DNA of 64,000 bases from Delphinapterus leucas. Taxonomy: Eukaryota; Chordata; Mammalia; Artiodactyla; Monodontidae. Within the stretch, counting starts at the first letter, position 1; each line of letters begins with the position of its first letter. The notes beneath the pieces were generated by a model, which saw only the letters and a program-made list of their open reading frames with translations, searched no databases and was not told the DNA's origin. The stretch lies in the NCBI RefSeq assembly GCF_002288925.2, contig NW_022098000.1, positions 4,865,827 to 4,929,826 on the forward strand. The letters run 5' to 3'. Below, piece after piece: positions 1 to 13,000 of this stretch. Both the position numbers and the translations under genes were made by a program.

Positions 1-1171
1 ACAGAAGAGGGGGTCTTGCCCAAACTTATAACAGCAATGAATTAGGGAGTGTGATCAACTCAACCTTTCATTCTCAAAGTCAAAAATGAATGGACAAATG
101 ACTGAATAAATAACTTGGTCTTAGAATCTGATTATCTGGATGTTAATTCTGTCTCTATCACTTACTAGCTTGATTTAACCTTTTGAAGCCTATTCTTACA
201 AACATAGAATATGAAAAATACTATTATCTGTCTCACAGGCTCAGTGTGAAGGTTAAATCAAATTCATGGTGCCTGACACATGATCAGAGCACACTGAATA
301 CTAGAGATGGTTTTCAATAATCTAAAGTGATGCCTCACACAATTTAGCAGGTAGAGATTTTTGTTTAGGGGAGGAGAGAGAGCAGAAAGCTTTATTAAGG
401 CTCCACTGCTTCTCACGCACTAATGGAGGAGATGATGAGAACTTTGTGTTTCCAGGTGCCAACTGATGACTGGCAATGGAGCCTTCCAAAATGGCCTGTG
501 GCAGGACGATGGGGGTGATGGAGCAGTGGTCTGAGGGAGCCATGGCTCAGACAGAGCTGGCTCCCAGGGGAGCATGTGTTGTGTGCGAGGGTATAGTCTC
601 TACTGAGAGTCCTCTGCTACCAGGAGCTCACTGTCCAGAACTATTGTGGACTCTTCCTTAGTGTGTTGCCCCAGTAGAAGGCTAGAAAAAGGAAACCACT
701 TAGAGAAGGTGAGCACAGGACACTGAGGATGGCAGCTGGGAAAAAAGAGACCACGGCCAATATGGTGGGCATTGGGCCTGCTGGAGGTTGGCTCCGGGAT
801 TGTCACCAACAGTGTGGTTTGCTCTATGGTCTTGGCTGCTCCCAAGATTATGGGTACAAACTAACACTGAAGTAGCCTTTGCAAGAATCATGTGGTGATG
901 GTCAGAGAGACAGTGATGTTAGAAACATTCCAGCAACACCACCTCAACATGACTGTCTGTCCCATCAAGCACAGAACCCAAACAGAACAGGAAAATAGCA
1001 TGCATTTTGTGAAAATACCAACTTTCTCACATTCAAGAGCTCCCCCAATGAACTCCTGAAAGCAGGCAGGGGCTCCTTTTTAAAAAGTTGCTGTTCTTTT
1101 TTTTTACATGAAAAAGAAATTAAGCAGAAGGGGAATAAATCTTGATTCAGGGAGTAATGTGTGCATTAAAT
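1..1171. other. non-coding flank with a possible MIR relic
   Basis: I see no gene here. Positions about 118-305 resemble an old MIR SINE in + orientation: a 'cacttactagctt' core followed by a 'ggttaaatcaaattcatggt' tail. The short open frames at 322-891 overlap one another on both strands and have no recognisable domain. Confidence 0.4.
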
Positions 1172-1184
1172 AAAACTGGTGTTG

Positions 1185-1388
1185 GGCTTCCCTGGTGGCG
1201 CAGTGGTTGAGAGTCCGCCTGCCGATGCAGGGGACACGGGTTCGTGCCCCGGTCCGGGAAGATCCCACATGCTGCGGAGCGGCTGGGCCCGTGAGCCATG
1301 GCCGCTGAGCCTGCGCGTCCGGAGCCTGTGCTCCGCAACGGGAGAGGCCACAACAGTGAGAGGCCCGTGTAACGAAAAAAAAAAAAAA
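1185..1388 (+). mobile_element. CHR-type SINE (tRNA-Glu-derived), full length
   Basis: The element starts with gggcttccctggtggcgcag, has an A-box-like tggcgcagtgg and a B-box-like ggttcgtgccc, continues with a GC-rich body and ends in poly-A. It is the cetacean/hippo/ruminant CHR SINE family, in the form common in whales. It is flanked by a perfect 13-bp target-site duplication, aaaactggtgttg, at 1172-1184 and 1389-1401. The intact duplication and complete body indicate a young L1-mobilised insertion. It is the main evidence that the window is cetacean. Confidence 0.93.
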
Positions 1389-1401
1389 AAAACTGGTGTT
1401 G

Positions 1402-2589
1402 AAAAATCGTCACACCCATCCTTCTATTTCCCTGTGGTTTGGCTGCTAAACAGAGGGGCATGTTAGTATTGCTGTCAGCTTAATAGAAGGCATTCAAGGC
1501 TCTAACAGCGGTGGGAGAAACTGTAGGTAAATATCTCCTATGCCAGGTATTAGTGAGTACTTCCATGTTATGTGCCTGCAGGAAACTTTTTTTTAGTTCC
1601 ACTGCAGTTCATAAAGGAAACACTAAGACTGACAAAAAATAGTAATAAAAGTTAAATCTAGCAAGTGATTAGCACCAGCACTCCAAAAAGCTTCAGCCCA
1701 GCCTGGGTTTTCACTTCTCCATCTTCATTGCTGCAAAATAAGAGAAAATAGTAGTCAGGTTAATGGAGATATAGAATTTTAAAAACTATGCCCCATTCAT
1801 ATTCAGGTGTAGCATCTCATATAAAAAATGGTTTGGTGTAGGAAGTTTTTGTTTATTTTTTTCCTCAGTAGCTGTTTTCTTGTTATACAGTTAATGGCAG
1901 GATAAAGACACACAGCTGTATCTTCAGATCAGACCCTGATCTCTCAAGGGCCCAGCAAGAGCAGTTCTGGCCTCCTGAGAGGGGTGACCATGGGTTTGAG
2001 GGGCTGATGCCACCTTAAGGAACAGCCCTGCCATAACCCACCCACACCTCCTCACCCTTCAATTGCTTGGTTACCTTTTCCTTTAGTACTGAGTGCATTG
2101 TTCCGTAAAATGTAACCTCTAAAACACGGAGGACGTAAAGTGAACTGGGATTGGATTAAGTCCCAGCTTTCGCAAAAGGGAACATTACAAAAGTGAGAGA
2201 CAGCAAATGAACCTCTTGCTATGGAGTATGGAGTGGAGTGGTTGCACTGATTTCTTTATCCATCAATCTCTATTTGATAGGGTTACACTGTCTGGAGCGG
2301 ACAAGATAAACTTAACTGAGTGGAGATTGGTATTAGCAGATCATACCAGTCGAGAAAGAAGTATAAAAGAAAATATCAGAGAGGAGGGCAAAAGAGAAAT
2401 TTAGTTCTAAAACTGTACTCTAATAGAACAATGTGATGAAATGACGTCAGTGGAAGGAAATGACCATAAGTTTGTATTTCCAGGTGCCAGTGCATGGCTG
2501 TCAAAGGAGCATTTCATCCCAAAATGGCTGGTGGAAATTGAGGGAGGTCAGTTTCTCTTCTTTAGGCAACTCTCTCTGTTTTTTGTTTT
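1402..2589. other. non-coding, no recognisable gene
   Basis: AT-rich single-copy-like DNA. The open frames at 2207-2404 and 2441-2659 have no domain, and the second runs into an L1 fragment. Confidence 0.4.
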
Positions 2590-2898
2590 TTTTTTAAATT
2601 TTTATTGGCGTACAGTTGATTTACAATGTTGTGTTGGTTTCAGGTGTACAGCAAAGTGAATCAGTTATACATATATCCACGCATTTTTAGATTCTTTTCG
2701 CATATAGGTCATTACAGTGTGATAGGTACAGTTCCCTGTGCTATACAGTAGGTCCTTATTCATTATCTATTTTATATATAGTAGTGTGTATATGTCAGTC
2801 CCCAACTCCCAATTTATCCCTCCCCCCTCCCATTTCCCCCCGGTAACCATGGGTTTGTTTTCCACATCCGAGACTCTATTTCTGTTTTGTAAATAAGT
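2590..2898 (-). mobile_element. L1 3' end fragment, antisense
   Basis: A T-rich start at about 2578 (the reversed poly-A) leads into the L1 3'-UTR read backwards, with hallmarks gtacagttgatttacaat, gtgaatcagttatacat and ttccctgtgctatacagta. The same 3' end recurs at least nine times in this window. A TTTG/GTTG-rich low-complexity tract follows at about 2899-2948. Confidence 0.9.
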
Positions 2899-2948
2899 TG
2901 TTTTTTGTTTGTTTGGTTCGTTGTTGGTTGTTTGGTTGGTTGTTTTGT

Positions 2949-5900
2949 CCTGGGCTGGATCACAGGGTGAAGAAGCAATCGTCTGAGAAAGCTGTGGCTC
3001 AAAGTTGGCTCCAAGGTGGACATGGGGTATGTGCAAGGCGTAAGGAAAGCAGACAGGAAAACTGCAGGTGGCATAGCCAAGTGGCTGAGCAGGATGGTGA
3101 AACAGGACACGTCCTGCATCATGGAAGAGGAGCTGCATTTGTTAGATTAGAAGGAGGAGGTGGAGGAAAAGTTGCTAAAACAAGAAGTAGCTTCACTCCT
3201 GCACTGATTTGTTCTAGCCACAGAAAATCAATAGTCATGAAATAACTGAGTTGTAGCTTTCATCATCTGGAATTCTCTGAAAGTTTCGAATGAAAGGAGA
3301 AAAAGCCTCAATTCCTCCTTTTCTTTCTAACAAATAAAAATTAGCATGTTTTTGATTTTCCTGAGAGTAGCAACATTTGGTAGTTACTCTCACAAAAGAT
3401 TTAAAGAAATCATCTTCTTTGGCTAACCTTTATGAAGGGCTATTTATTTTATATATCAATACTAAGCACTTTACATGCATGAATGCAAATCTTCACCATA
3501 ATCCTTTGATCTCATATTACAGAGAATGAAATTGAGGCTCCAAAGATTAAATATCATGCCCAAGGCCACAGTATTTGAAACTAAACCCTCGTTTGTTCAA
3601 TGTTTCTTGTTTTTTTTTTGTTGTTGTTCATGCAGTCATTAGTTTGTTTCATCCATTTTAAAACATATATCACATCTGGCTTATAAATGGTAAACTCTCT
3701 GTCACCAGAAGAGTTTCAACAGAAGACTTATAAGGTTATACGGGATTATAACATTCAATAAAATATTGGACTAAATGCCCTCTCAATTATCTTTCAAATG
3801 TAAGATGTTATAATTATAGGAATAATTAAATGAGATTGAAGAAGAATAAGTATCTCATCCTCTGACACCAGGCTGACAAACTGAGCACTATTTCGCAGCT
3901 CTTCCTGAGTGCGATGGAAGGTCAAAGTAATGTTTGCCACCATGATTCAGAAGCTGGTTTGAAATGGCATGATGCTATGACAGGTAGAGTCATGATTTGG
4001 GGCCTTTTGTGGCGTTTCTACTTTCCTTTGCCAATCTGAGTATAGGTAAAGAGCTGAATAACCTGGGAAAATCATATGTCTACATTTAAGAAGATGGAGA
4101 TCATTAATAAAATAAATAAATCATTATTTTCAGACTAGACCGCTGGCAGTGAAGGCTCAGTATTATATCCTATCACCAGTTGAACAACAGAGTTATTTTG
4201 GATAAGAAAATATAAATAAGAAAGACCTTAAGACATTTACAAAATCATAATTTTGAAGGGAGTCACATTCCAAAATTTGTTTTGCTTAGAGTTAACTTTG
4301 GGTAATAAGTGATGTAGCTGTGAAACTTTAATCCAATATTACAGAAAGAACATTCTTAAAGAATGTGCTGTGTAAATTGATTTTTCCTTCCCTTTTAATA
4401 CATAACCAACTCTGAATATTCTTATCTGCCAAATGAAAGCAGAATGATCTACATATATGTTTTTATAAAGATGAAACCAGAGCAAATTGTCATTTCCAGA
4501 AAATGTATATCATAATTTATTGACAGCTACATATTCATTTTTTTCTGAAAGATTTTCAATATATTTTGAACATTTACATAACTACTAACTATGGTGTAAA
4601 AATACAAGATCTAGTATCAGAATTTATTATCCATAAGCCAGAAGTGATAAGATGTTCATTAGCTAAGGTCCTGCAAAGGTAGGATGGTAGGTGGAGAATG
4701 TGGATATAATTAACTCTAGGAAAGACAATATTGAATCTGGGGTCAAAACCGTTTAATATCTGGGTTACCTGACCTCCACATAGTTATTAACCCTGATTCT
4801 ATTATTTTGTTTGTTTATCTTGAAAAACTAGCACACACAGGAATGTCTGTCCTACTTTCTGACTTCTGCTCAGCTTTTTACTGTGATTCACTACAATATA
4901 AAAATCAACATTAAGCTCTTGAAAAGACTTTGAAGGAGAAACCCCCAAACTGTCAAACCCCCACTTCTTCTACAGTATTATCAACGGAGTCCCTAGAAAA
5001 GAAAAATCAGTGAGACTTCTTTCTTTTTAGTGCCTATTTCAGGGTCAGACTCTGAGATTTCAGTTCTGCCCCATGTCAGCCAGGTGTAAGGACAAAGAGA
5101 AACGTTTGAAAAGAGGCTTAATTCCCCTTGTTGGAAAATAAGTGAAGAGATTTCCCTCCCTTGTTCCTAGAGCAATTTAATTTAGAAAACTTGTCTTTAT
5201 AAGTACATTTTCCTCTCTTTGAAATGGTGATAAATCCTTGTGAAAACTAGATGGGCATTTTGTCAGCTTTAAGACTCAGGAAAGTCTCAAGGACTTGAGA
5301 ACCATTTCCTTTGAAGGTAAACATCCGAGGGAGATAGCAGCCTTATCTCCGAGTTTCTCCTAGTTTCTGAGGGAGGGTGGGAGCCTAACTTTAGCTGACA
5401 CCTGGCTCTAAGATATAAAACTACCTCCTGTCATAAAGATATGAGAAGTTTCTTTTTCCTTTGGGTAAAGCCAATGAACTGACACAGATGGTCCCCCCAA
5501 TTAACAGGTGATTTAGGATGAACTGTGTGTAATAAATGGTACTTGTCAAGTCCTCTTACTTGAGGATAAATTGAATTATTGTTTATCTTGAGAACATATA
5601 TATAATGGGTTACACCTGCTCGGCTATATGAAGCGTGAGATTTCTTCTCTCTTTTCAGTCTCTTAGTGTTTGTGATAGCATCAAATTCTGGTTTGAATGC
5701 TTAGTCAATAATATAAGTGTTTTCTTTCTCTACCACTTTTGTGAAGAGGACTCCTGGGTTGGCAAATATATATATTTTTAAATTTTATTTCCTCAACACA
5801 GGCTGTGGGCTTACAACACAGGAAGGTCATCTTGATGGGGTCCACTGTTGCTAAATCTGGTTGTCAGAATGTCCTTGCCCACCTGGATGGCTGGGCAAGG

Positions 5901-6929
5901 TAGCTACTCATTCAGGTATTCATATGAGGTTTCTTTATAAGACAGATTTACCCTGGCCCTCTAGCAAGTTGTCGATCAAAGCATATGAATCTTCTTTTCA
6001 TCAGCAGTTAAAAATATCCAGATAGCAAGTTCTTCCCTATGGTTACAACCTTGAATGTTGCAATCCAAGATTTACCAAAGCTTGATTTTGGTAAATAATA
6101 TTTATGGGAGATTGCCTGAAGAGAATAGAGTGGGCCCATTCCTCTTGGTAATTTCATTTTTACCCTTAAATCAAACCAGAAAATGAGAGTTGCTTCCATG
6201 GACAAATAATTTATTTTACTCTTTTATGTGTTCTAATCTGGAGAATAAAGATAAAGGAATGAGACACCCGACCCATAAAATTAGAACTCGAGTCATCAAT
6301 GGAGGTTCTGGTATTCAAAATAAAATGAACACAAAAACTTATATTTTTGTTTTTGTTTTGCAGTTTATATACACTGCAGGAACAAATCAATCCTAGATGG
6401 TCACCTTGCCAGCAGAATTGTTATCTTGGGAACCCTTAAGTGTTTATTAAAAATCTGCAAAGAGAAGGAATAATATAACAGGAGAAGAATTTGCCTAGTA
6501 TGTGTTCTATGGGCAGGTAGTGAATGATTAGCTCTCCAGCTGTGTTAATAATAAGTGGATATGAAAGGTCAGAACCAAATGCATTTAATCATGTTTTTGA
6601 AAATCAATTGACCCTCAGTTAAAAATAAAATAGGCCTAGGACTGAGTGTAGCAGGTGATGTGAAGAGTGGCAGGTCGGTTTATATCTCATCCCCTGTGTG
6701 ACTTTCACATTTAAACCTGTAGAGAGAGAAGTGGGTATAGAGACTGGTTGTGGATCCAAGTTGCTGAATTCACCAGATATGATGAATACAATCAGAAATT
6801 ATGGTTGCTAGTGGAATTTAATTTTTTCTAAGTAACTATAATCAGAAAGCATTTATCTCAGGCAGAGAGTCTGCTTTAAATTAGATGGTGTTATATGTAC
6901 ACCTACTTGGAGATTACTGCATTGGTGTC
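2949..6929. other. non-coding flank with one MIR relic
   Basis: No gene is recognisable. About 3440-3590 looks like an old MIR read in antisense: ctaagcactttacatgca, then gaatgaaattgaggctc and gcccaaggccacag. The rest is AT-rich DNA in which I see nothing specific. Confidence 0.4.
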
Positions 6930-7173
6930 AACAGTTGTTGGTGGGAATGTAAACTGGTGCAACCACTATGGCAAACAGTATGGAGGGTCCTCAAAAAACT
7001 AAAAATAGAGTTACCGTGCAATCCAGAAATCCCATCCCTGGGCATATATCTGGACAAAACTAATTCAAAAAGATACCTGTGCCCCTATGCTCATAGCAGC
7101 ACTATTCACAATTGCCAAGACATGGAAACAACCTAAATGTCCATCAACAGGGGAATGGATAAAGAAGTTGTGG

Positions 7174-7227
<54 letters not shown>

Positions 7228-7692
7228 GGAATACTAGTCAGCCATAAAAAAGAATGAAATAATGCCATTTACAGCAACATGGATGGAACTAGAGATTATT
7301 ATACTAAGCGAAGTAAGTCAGAAAGAGACAAACACCATATGATATCACTTATATGTGGAATCTAAAATACAACACAAATGAACATCTCTATGACGCAGAA
7401 ACAGACTCACAGACATAGAGAACAGACTTGTGGTTGCCAAGGGGTTGGGAGAAGGGAAGAAGGATTGGGAGTCTGGGATTAGCAGATGCAAACTATTATA
7501 CATAGGATGGATAAACAACAAGGTCCTACTGTATAGCACAGGGAACTATATTCAATATCCTGTGATAAACCATAATGGAAAAGACTATGAAAAATAATAT
7601 ATATATATATATATGTATAGCTGAATCACTTTGCTGTGAAGCAGAAATTAACACATTTTAAATCAACTATACTTCAATAAAATTAAAAAAAT
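6930..7692 (+). mobile_element. L1 fragment: ORF2 C-terminus and 3' UTR
   Basis: The sense strand encodes the carboxy end of L1 ORF2p ([20 protein letters not shown], then a [14 protein letters not shown] stretch), followed by the 3' UTR and an A-rich tail ending near 7692. It is 5'-truncated and the frame is broken. Microsatellites have grown inside it: (TA)n(CA)n at about 7173-7226, in the part matching the ORF2 end, and (TA)n at about 7594-7615 in the 3' UTR. Confidence 0.92.
7173..7226. repeat. (TA)n(CA)n microsatellite inside L1
   Basis: About nine TA units pass directly into about sixteen CA units. It lies inside the L1 fragment, between the part matching 'gaatggataaagaag' and 'aatggaatactagtcagcc'. 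It is likely to vary in length between individuals. Confidence 0.9.
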
Positions 7693-8504
7693 AAATGCAA
7701 GCACACTCAAAAGAAAAATATATGAAAGTGATCTTCCTTTGAAAATTGATCAACCAGCTGATCACAATGGTTAAGTCCATTGTTTAGGGATCTCTCTTTC
7801 TTCTATGAGCATTAATCAGTGGCCAAGTATTTTTTAAAGTGCCAAATAAAATGTTAAATAAAACATTCTTTGGAAGTACTAGCCCTCAGACTCAACTCAC
7901 ACCAAATGCTATGCCTGGCCCCAGCCTAAGTATTTTCCAAACCTGTGTAGAATGTCAAAGGAAACAAAGCATTAGGTTTTACTAACTCAATTACAGTGAA
8001 TCTCAGCATAGAACAGATATCTTAGAAGTAATCTACCATAGATTAAAGTACAGTTTAAACTTTTATGACATTAGACAGGAAGAATTTGTGACCCAAATTT
8101 TTATTAATTCAAAGCATTCCCTGAAACACCATTTCTTATGATCCTCCTGCTTTTACTTTCAAATTTGTGTTTCCAAGGTTCCAAATGATTGACTTTTCTA
8201 GACTGCCAATGAAGGAGCTAGAATTTGAGGATCTCAATTCCTGTTGTACATGTAAATCACCGGCGGAGATTTTAAACCAGCATTTGCCCACCTCCAGAGA
8301 TTCTTTTTTTTTTATTTGAGCTTAATAGTTTACTTTGATTTTGACTTTTAAAAAATACTTTTAAGCATTGCTTAAAAAAAAAAAAACATGTGCTTTTAAG
8401 AGCACCAGAGCAATAATGAGATTTTTTTTTCCATTTCAATTTCTCTGATTTCTAAAGAGAATCTAAAACTTATCAAGGGACCAGTGGAGACATTTTTTTT
8501 TTTT
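7693..8504. other. non-coding, nothing recognised
   Basis: AT-rich DNA with poly-T and poly-A runs. No gene or clear repeat is identified. Confidence 0.35.
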
Positions 8505-9205
8505 GGATTGATAGTTTTTTGTTTTATTGGAGTACAGTTGCTTTACAGTATTGTGTTAGTTTATACTGTACAGCAAAGTGAATCAGCTATACGTATACAT
8601 ATATCCCCTCTTTTTTGGATTTCCTTCTCACTTAGGTCACCACAGAGCACTGAGTAGAGTTCCCTGAGCTATACAGTAGGTTCTCATTAGGTATCTATTT
8701 TATACATAGTATTAATAGTGTATATACGTCAATCCCAATCTCCCAGTTCATTCCAGCACCCCCTTCCCCTTGGTATCTATACATTTGTTCTCTATGTCTG
8801 TGTCTCTATTTCTGCTTTGTAAATAAGATTGTCTATACCAATTTTTTCAGATTCCACATATATGCATTAATATATGATATTTGTTTTTCTTTCTGACTTA
8901 CTTCACTCTGTATGACAGTCTCTAGGTCTATCCATATCTCTACAAATGATCCAATTTTGTTCCTTTTTATGGCTGAGTAATATTCCATTGTATATATGTA
9001 CCACATCTTCTTTATCCATTCCTCTGTTGATGGACATTTAGGTTGCGTCCATGACCTGGCTATTGTAAATAGTGCTGCAATGAACATTGGGGTGCATGTG
9101 TCTTTTTGAATTAAGGTTTTCTATGGGTATATGCCCAGTAGTGGGATTGCTGAGTCATATGGTAGTTCTATTTTAAGTTTTTTGATTTCATTTTCCTAGA
9201 GTGGA
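8505..9205 (-). mobile_element. L1 fragment, antisense (3' UTR and ORF2 end)
   Basis: A poly-T run at about 8493-8504 marks the reversed tail. Reading the minus strand gives the ORF2 carboxy end (FIAALFTIARSWTQPKCPST, then EEWIKKMWYIYTMEYYSAIK), followed by the 3' UTR. The element is 5'-truncated near 9205. The flanking DNA resumes as a short unrelated sequence. Confidence 0.92.
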
Positions 9206-9620
9206 ACCCTGTTCTTGGGGCTTTTAAAAAGTCCCAGGAGATACTAATGTTGAGCCAGAGCTGAGAACCACTGACCTAGATGAGAAGTCAAATTGACATT
9301 TTGACTTAGTCATCTTTAAATGGATTTCATAAATCATAGGACTTGTAAAAATGATGAACATATTAAATCAGATAAATCTGAGGTCTCTGCTTTTAAATGA
9401 ATTACTGATCTATTTGAAAAACTAGTGTCTACAAATAGCAGGATCAAATGCAAGAAACAGGAGTCTGGCAGTAAGAAAGGGAGACTGCTGTCTTTAGGAA
9501 ATGAGAGAAAACCAAGAGGGAAATTCTCAGATCTGATCAAGGTTCTTCCATGAGTGTTTATTTGCACTGGATTTGTAACTAGCTTTACTCCCTAGTTCAT
9601 ATGGTCATAAGACGAGAATT

Positions 9621-9679
9621 GCTTTATAAAAACAGGTAGTTTTCTTGTTTGGTGCTTTATAAAAACAGGTAGTTTTCTT
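9621..9679. repeat. 33-bp-period tandem duplication
   Basis: The 26-nt unit starting gctttataaaaacaggtag occurs at 9621-9646 and again, identical, at 9654-9679, separated by seven bases. It is a small recent-looking duplication without an obvious element. Confidence 0.85.
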
Positions 9680-9877
9680 AGTTTGTGGGTAAATACATAT
9701 CAAAAAGAGGGTTTGGGAAAAATACATGGATAAATATTACAGTCTGATCACATATCATAAGGAATTGTAAAAAGTTGTTAAATTGCTCCCAAATGTGCCA
9801 GTATAACTAAGTAAAACCCAGCATACTAGGTGGATAAAATGGTAGTTTAATTATTTATGTTTCTTTTATTTTTTTTA

Positions 9878-9960
9878 GTTTGATATATATTTATTTATTT
9901 TTATTGAAGTATAGGAATTACAATGTTGTGTTATTTTCAGGTGTATAGCAAAGTGAGTCA

Positions 9961-10005
<45 letters not shown>

Positions 10006-10376
10006 TTTTTCAGATTCTTTTCCATTAGAGGTTATCACAAGATATTGAATATAGTTCCCTGTGCTATACAGTAGGACCTTGTTGTTTATCTATTTTACAC
10101 ATAGTAGTGTGTATCTGTTAATCCCAAACTCCCAATTTATCCCCCCTCTTTCCCCTTTGGTAACCTTGCTGGTTTTCTATATCTATGAATCTATCTCTGT
10201 TTTGCAAATAAGTTCATTTGTGTCAAATTTTAGATTCCACATATAAGTGATATCATATGATATTTGACTTTCTCTGTATGACTTACTTCACTCAGTATGA
10301 CAATCTCTAGGTCCATCCATGTTGCTGCAAATGGCATTATTTTGTTCTTTTTTATGGCTGAGTAATATTCCATTTT
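9878..10376 (-). mobile_element. L1 3' end fragment, antisense
   Basis: The reversed L1 3' end (ttattgaagtatagg, gtgtatagcaaagtgag, ttccctgtgctatacagta) runs to tggctgagtaatattccat. A (TA)n microsatellite of about 40 bp sits at about 9963-10003, inside the 3' UTR. Confidence 0.92.
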
Positions 10377-11189
10377 GTGATTTGTGTGTGTACATTTGTT
10401 TTAAGTTACTAAGAGTAACTCACTATCTCTCACAATTGTTAAACTTCAAACTGTAGGGGTTTTTATGGTATTGCTTTATATATTCTAAACATGAAAGTTG
10501 AAATCATTTTTTCACAATCTTATCCGCTAGCTTAATGCTAAGTTTTATCTCTAGGATTGTGATAACTGGTGCCCAAAAAGTGTAAATACTACATCTACTC
10601 TGTTCTTTTCAGCAATGGAGTCTTTCACATTACATAAGATTCTGTTAATTCAGCATTTGTTATCTGAACCAGATGCTTTTGTTATTTAAACAACCAACTG
10701 ACTTTCTGTTATTGTGTAGAAACATTCTTATTTCTATCTGTAGTCTCTGTAAGCTTGAGCCAAAATTATGATGTTTGAAAGAGAACATTTGATTATTTTT
10801 TAACATTCATTGAAAATGTACAAAATTTATTCAAACTTTCTCCTTTTTTTGGAACTACATATTTGTCCAATTGTTTTACTATTACACAATTTGCCACCAT
10901 CACAGTGAAAGAGCTGGCACATTTGACAGAGTTAATTCTCCTTAATATATAAAGGGAGTTTACAACTCAATAATAACAATATTACTAGACCAGTAGATAA
11001 ATGCTTAACATGATGCAAAAGCAAAATAGACAAGAATAACAGAAAAAGACAGAACTTTTAAATGCAAATAAAAATGAAAGATAATTTCCTCTTTTAAACT
11101 GCAAATATTTTAAAGCATGATTTTAAAGGGGAAAAAGATTTAAATAGTATAGATAGAGATTTAGATAAAGATAGCTGGATAGAGGAAAG

Positions 11190-11435
11190 TAGATTGTTTA
11201 AGAGCATAGACCCCAGGCAGTCATATCTGGATCCCATTCCTGACTGTACAGACACTTGTCAGCTATTTGACTTTAGGCAATAAATGGATTTCTCTTGGCC
11301 CCAGTTTCCTCATCTGTAAAATGGGAACAATAATACTTAACTTACAATGTTTTGTGAAGATTAAGTAAAATAATGCATCTAAAGTGCATAACATGGTAAC
11401 ATATAATAAACTCTCAATAAATTGGCAATTATAAT
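11190..11435 (+). mobile_element. MIR SINE
   Basis: Matches the MIR layout: gtttaagagcatagacc at the 5' end, a cagctatttgactttaggca core, the diagnostic gtttcctcatctgtaaaatg, and an aataaactctcaataaa tail. Divergence is as expected of an ancient mammalian SINE. Confidence 0.85.
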
Positions 11436-12889
11436 AATTCTCAATGCTGACAGATATATAGTACACAGAAACAGGTATTATAACAAGTTTCTGGGAAGGT
11501 GAATTACTACAGTTGTTCAGCAATGCAACTTGGCTACATGTATCAGCAGTTTCCCATATGTCCATACTCATTACACCAATAATCCTGATTTTTAAAAAAA
11601 ATCAGAGATATGGTCAAGGATACAAATTCACCCCTATTCATAACATGCCTTTATATTTTAATGACTAAAGTATAGCAGAGAGACACATCGGTCCTGTATG
11701 ATACGTTTCAAAATTTACAGAAATAGGGATGTCACTTTATGAAATACGCCCTAAATTGTGGAAAATATGCTTGGCAATATATTCAGATTTCATTTAGAAC
11801 CTTATTTGGAATTGTATTATTCTTATTGCTCTTTTGTATTATTACTATTTTTTTCTAAACTTAGAGGCTACAAAACTGAGCAGGCCTCATTTGTGAGGGT
11901 ATCTGGAATGAATGAATGAGCTCACTTTTTACCATCTTAAAGATAAGTACTTTAAAAAGCGTTCTTTTTTCCATATTTACCACTTTGTCTGAAGGGATAT
12001 AGAAAAAGAAAACATTGTTCAGTTATTCTTGCTCTTAACGCAAAATTTAAATTTTTTTACAAAACTTTTTCGTGTCTCTTTGGCATAGCATTTATAAAAA
12101 TAAAAAGGTTTTTTGCATTTATTTTTATATGTTAGCTCAAAATGTGAAAGTGGTTAAACATTGCATGAAATTCAGAGGTATGTTTGAGATGGCACACTCT
12201 GGTCTGTATGCTACCCGCCATATGCAAAATTCACTTGGGGGATGGGAAACTGAGCTACCACGAGGTCCTGAGACCTCTGACTCAGAAGACACATATAAGT
12301 ATTATTGGATATCCATTGACCCTCTAGAAAAAGAAGAAAACAGTGGTTTCACGTATGAATCCAAAGAGAAAATCACGAAGACAGAGGGGATAGAAGTTAG
12401 TTTGTGACCAAGGTGCTACACACATGGGGACCACTAGTACAACTTCCACATTGAGAAGCAGCAAGAATTTACTCATGTGACTATCAGAGTAGGCCAGTTC
12501 ATTCCTTCTTTTTTTAAAAAACAACTGATTTTATTAATATTTTAAAAAAATAAGATTGTCTTATTTCTACAATCTAATATCACATGGAAACAGATAACCA
12601 GATTTCCAATTGTATCTTCCATTTACCTCTTCGGAATCAAGAGTTTCGTGTTCCGGAATAGCCATCATTGGATGACTCAACTTCACAGAAAAGACGCCCA
12701 GGAAGTGAACAGGGATAGAAGTAAGGAGAGATAAATGTTTAAATTTCATTTAAGTTGACAGTTAAATGATGATGTAAGTATATTATTGCTGATCATATTC
12801 TACCAATGTAAACATTAAGATTTGATTGTTATTAAAAACAAAGGAAGATATTCTTAACATAGAAAAAAATTTTAGCAGGTGGTGAATCC

Positions 12890-13000
12890 TTGGAGCCTAA
12901 GACCACATCTTATTTATCTCTGTGTCCCACATAAACTCTAACAGTGTTTGGCACACAGCATAGACAGTTATTAAATGTTTATTGAATGAATGAATTGTTA
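12890..13000 (+). mobile_element. L2-like LINE 3' end
   Basis: The stretch gtgtttggcacacagcatag followed by ttaaatgtttattgaatgaa is the typical L2 3' terminus with GAATGAATGAA repeats. Only the end is recognisable. Confidence 0.55.
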
